This document shows, in pieces, positions 3,597 through 5,512 of a stretch of 5,512 bases of DNA. The translations under genes and the position numbers were made by a program. Origin of the DNA: Legionellales bacterium UBA5158 (GTDB lineage Bacteria; Pseudomonadota; Gammaproteobacteria; DSM-16500); contig DHXK01000004.1 in assembly GCA_002413665.1 (NCBI GenBank), positions 9,159 through 14,670 of the forward strand. The letters are read 5' to 3'. Under the pieces are notes generated by a model, which was not told the origin of the DNA, searched no databases, and saw only the letters and a list, made by a program, of their open reading frames with translations. Numbering within the stretch: position 1 is the stretch's first letter; the number at the start of each line of letters is the position of its first letter.

Positions 3597-5512
3597 TTAT
3601 TCCCTCTCAATGCTATACAGCAAATCTCCGCCACTATCTATTTTACTTGTTTCAGACTGAACCGACCAGTGCTTACTGAGCTGATAACGTAAATTAAAAA
3701 CAGGAACATGATCAAAAATTCCGATGCTGGAATGTACATATAATTTTTTAGTCAGTTGTTTGCCGACCACTACCGACGAGGTTTGCGCTATACCACCCGT
3801 GGTAGGGTCTATCGTTTGGACAGATTCTACATTGAGTTCCGTTAATCCTAAGCTTTTTTGTAAACTGGAAGTCATCTTTCCAAGTTTAGAAGGACCTTGT
3901 CCTCCAATATTCATAGAGGATGCCACCGCAAGTAAGAGTTGTGTCTTTTGACCTTGAGCTTGTGAACTAGGCACTCCTAAAATTAAGTAGGATAAAATAT
4001 CGGGATTATCTAAAGTGCTAGGATTAGAAAATAAATTGATAACAGGGTTATTTAATGTACCTAATACACGAACACCCACATTAATTATTTGTGTCCCTGC
4101 AAAAGCCTCCGATTGTAATTGTATCGTTCTAATGTCGCGACCTGCGGTAATATTCAAACCAGGATTATTTATTTCACCACCTGTAAAAATTAAACGTCCA
4201 TTTTGAATTGTGAGCGTTTGTCCGTAGGCTTTATAGTTGCCTTTAATTGTATACAATTCACCAACTGCTGTTGGGGGAGTGCCATGACTCTTGGAGACAT
4301 GAATTTTTCCGGACAGTACAGTATGTAAATTTTGATAACGAATTTTTATTTTGTCACTTAAGATGACATCCACATCCAAGTTTGGCATCCCAGCTAATAC
4401 ACTAGTGGCAGAAGGTTGGGGTTGACCTACAAAAACTGTTTCGCTTGGAAGAGTCATTGTATCGCTAAAATCTTTTGGATTGATTTTCCCTTCTGGAATA
4501 GTAAGTGTACCTTTGATGCTTAAGTTTTTGTTTGCAAAATCTAACGATAAATCCGGAGTAATATTAATTTTATAACCAGTGAGATTTAAGGCTTCAATGT
4601 TACTGCCTTGCACAGTGAGAGAAGATGTAAAATTATCATCCGCTAAATCAGTTTTTCCTATTATTTTCGCAGTACCCTTATTGGATGTCAGGGAACCGGT
4701 ATAAGTCAGCAATTTAGTTTGATTACCTAAAATTTGAAAATTAATATTTTTTAAAGTGATACCCAGTTTAGGTATGCTTGTACTTGCATTGAGTAAGTTG
4801 ATGGTGCCCGATGCTTTTGGATTGTCTAGCGTTCCCGTGATGTCAAGAGAACCTTTGATGGTTCCTTGAGGGTTCTTGAGTATAGGAAAATAATTCTTGA
4901 AGTCGTCAAGATTAGGGAACGCAATATTAATTTTTGCCACTAAAGGCTGTGAAAAATAATTTTCAGTGTTGATTGTTTTAGGCATGGAGAGCGAAACATT
5001 CATGGCATGTTGTTTGCTGCTTGAAATATTTATAGAGGTTAAGAAATCGTCTGGATGGATAGAGGTTTGCTCACTAATGTTCAAGTCAATTTTATCAATG
5101 GAATAATCATTAATTTTAATTTTATTCGCAGCGAGACTCAGACTTGATAATGCATCCGGCCTTAAAATTAAATTTATTTTTCCTGTTAAGCGATTAATTC
5201 GTTGTGTGTTAAATGCTAAATTGTTTGCTCTCACTGTGGCACGAATGGTGGGTGTATCACGAGGGCCACTAATGTTTCCTTCACTAAAAAAATTACCGTG
5301 CGCAGAAGGTGCAACAGTACTTAAATTAGGAACATGAACATCCCAATCAATATTCCATTTTTCCGCTAAACTACCTGAGAGCGTGATATAAGAATCAGCA
5401 ATTGAAAGTTTACCATCTTTAATGCTGAGTTGATTTTTTTCAATTTGCAGATTGAGTTGTCCATCAAGTTGTTGATTGCGAAGGTTGCCAGAGATACTTT
5501 GAATCTTTAGTT
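3597..5512 (-). CDS. tamB: TamB, translocation and assembly module subunit, C-terminal part
   Basis: The minus-strand frame is open from the right edge to the TAA at 3599-3597, giving 638 visible residues of a protein of about 1260 in E. coli. The GTG at 5234 is only an internal codon; a further 92 codons upstream read on in frame (for example GNFFSEGNISGPRDTPTIRA, ending just before it). The sequence is a run of short beta-strands with GxL/GxI turns, such as GTIKGSLDITGTLDNPKASG, typical of the lipid-conducting beta-taco of AsmA-like proteins. The C-terminal TamB domain (DUF490) shows LNNPVINLFSNP, LDNPDILSYLILGVP and a last stretch, LRYQLSKHWSVQSETS...GGDLLYSIERE, that resembles the E. coli end. 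TamB is anchored in the inner membrane, spans the periplasm and acts with TamA (Omp85 family) in outer-membrane phospholipid transport and protein assembly. tamA would be expected beyond the right edge. The N-terminal anchor is not visible. Confidence 0.92.
   Translation of the reverse strand, partial: LKIQSISGNLRNQQLDGQLNLQIEKNQLSIKDGKLSIADSYITLSGSLAEKWNIDWDVHVPNLSTVAPSAHGNFFSEGNISGPRDTPTIRATVRANNLAFNTQRINRLTGKINLILRPDALSSLSLAANKIKINDYSIDKIDLNISEQTSIHPDDFLTSINISSSKQHAMNVSLSMPKTINTENYFSQPLVAKINIAFPNLDDFKNYFPILKNPQGTIKGSLDITGTLDNPKASGTINLLNASTSIPKLGITLKNINFQILGNQTKLLTYTGSLTSNKGTAKIIGKTDLADDNFTSSLTVQGSNIEALNLTGYKINITPDLSLDFANKNLSIKGTLTIPEGKINPKDFSDTMTLPSETVFVGQPQPSATSVLAGMPNLDVDVILSDKIKIRYQNLHTVLSGKIHVSKSHGTPPTAVGELYTIKGNYKAYGQTLTIQNGRLIFTGGEINNPGLNITAGRDIRTIQLQSEAFAGTQIINVGVRVLGTLNNPVINLFSNPSTLDNPDILSYLILGVPSSQAQGQKTQLLLAVASSMNIGGQGPSKLGKMTSSLQKSLGLTELNVESVQTIDPTTGGIAQTSSVVVGKQLTKKLYVHSSIGIFDHVPVFNLRYQLSKHWSVQSETSKIDSGGDLLYSIERE

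Noticed and set aside
3724..4206. Two plus-strand frames (75 and 63 codons) within tamB
   Set aside because: Both are antisense shadows of the conserved C-terminal TamB domain, with no recognisable protein character.
5232..5234. GTG as the start of the tamB reading frame
   Set aside because: The frame continues without a stop for 92 more codons to the right edge, with the same TamB-like beta-strand pattern, so this GTG is internal.
1..5512. CRISPR array, tRNA or rRNA genes
   Set aside because: I saw no regularly spaced direct repeats and no tRNA or rRNA signature on either strand.

Overview
The window looks like chromosomal DNA from an AT-rich gammaproteobacterium. Three recognisable genes are gammaproteobacterial in type: the N-terminus of endonuclease III (nth), an ArnC-like glycosyltransferase and the C-terminal half of TamB. 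Low GC, a large Ser/Pro-rich orphan protein and a PmrA-box-like element in front of it suggest the Legionellales (Legionella, Coxiella and relatives). That placement is inference, not proof.

Layout, left to right. Positions 1-125 (minus) hold the first 41 codons of nth. Positions 173-337 form a long imperfect palindrome, about 78-nt arms around a 10-nt loop, which looks like a small MITE-like palindromic element. Its right arm reads open in frame with the next gene and would make an automatic call 38 codons too long. Positions 375-1328 (plus) encode a 317-residue GT2 glycosyltransferase with two C-terminal membrane helices, of the ArnC family that loads sugars onto undecaprenyl phosphate. Positions 1329-1620 are non-coding, with a GC-rich hairpin, a T-run and a likely activator-dependent promoter (direct repeat TTTAA-N6-TTTAA, then TATAAT). 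Positions 1621-2985 (plus) encode a 454-residue protein I do not recognise: Ser/Thr/Pro-rich ends and linker around a more ordered core, no signal peptide, no membrane segment. It is the best candidate for something undescribed, possibly a type IV secretion effector.

Positions 2986-3173 form a convergent intergenic region with a strong terminator hairpin for the plus-strand gene and a 12-bp perfect stem facing the minus-strand operon. Positions 3174-3566 (minus) encode a 130-residue exported Pro/Thr/Gln-rich protein with no aromatic or basic residue in the mature part. It lies 30 nt behind tamB (3597 to beyond 5512, minus), whose frame is open to the right edge, so the gene begins outside the window.

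The ArnC homologue, TamB and the small exported protein all point to the cell envelope. nth is unrelated housekeeping. The orphan gene at 1621-2985 has its own promoter-like region and terminator and appears to be an independent unit between them.
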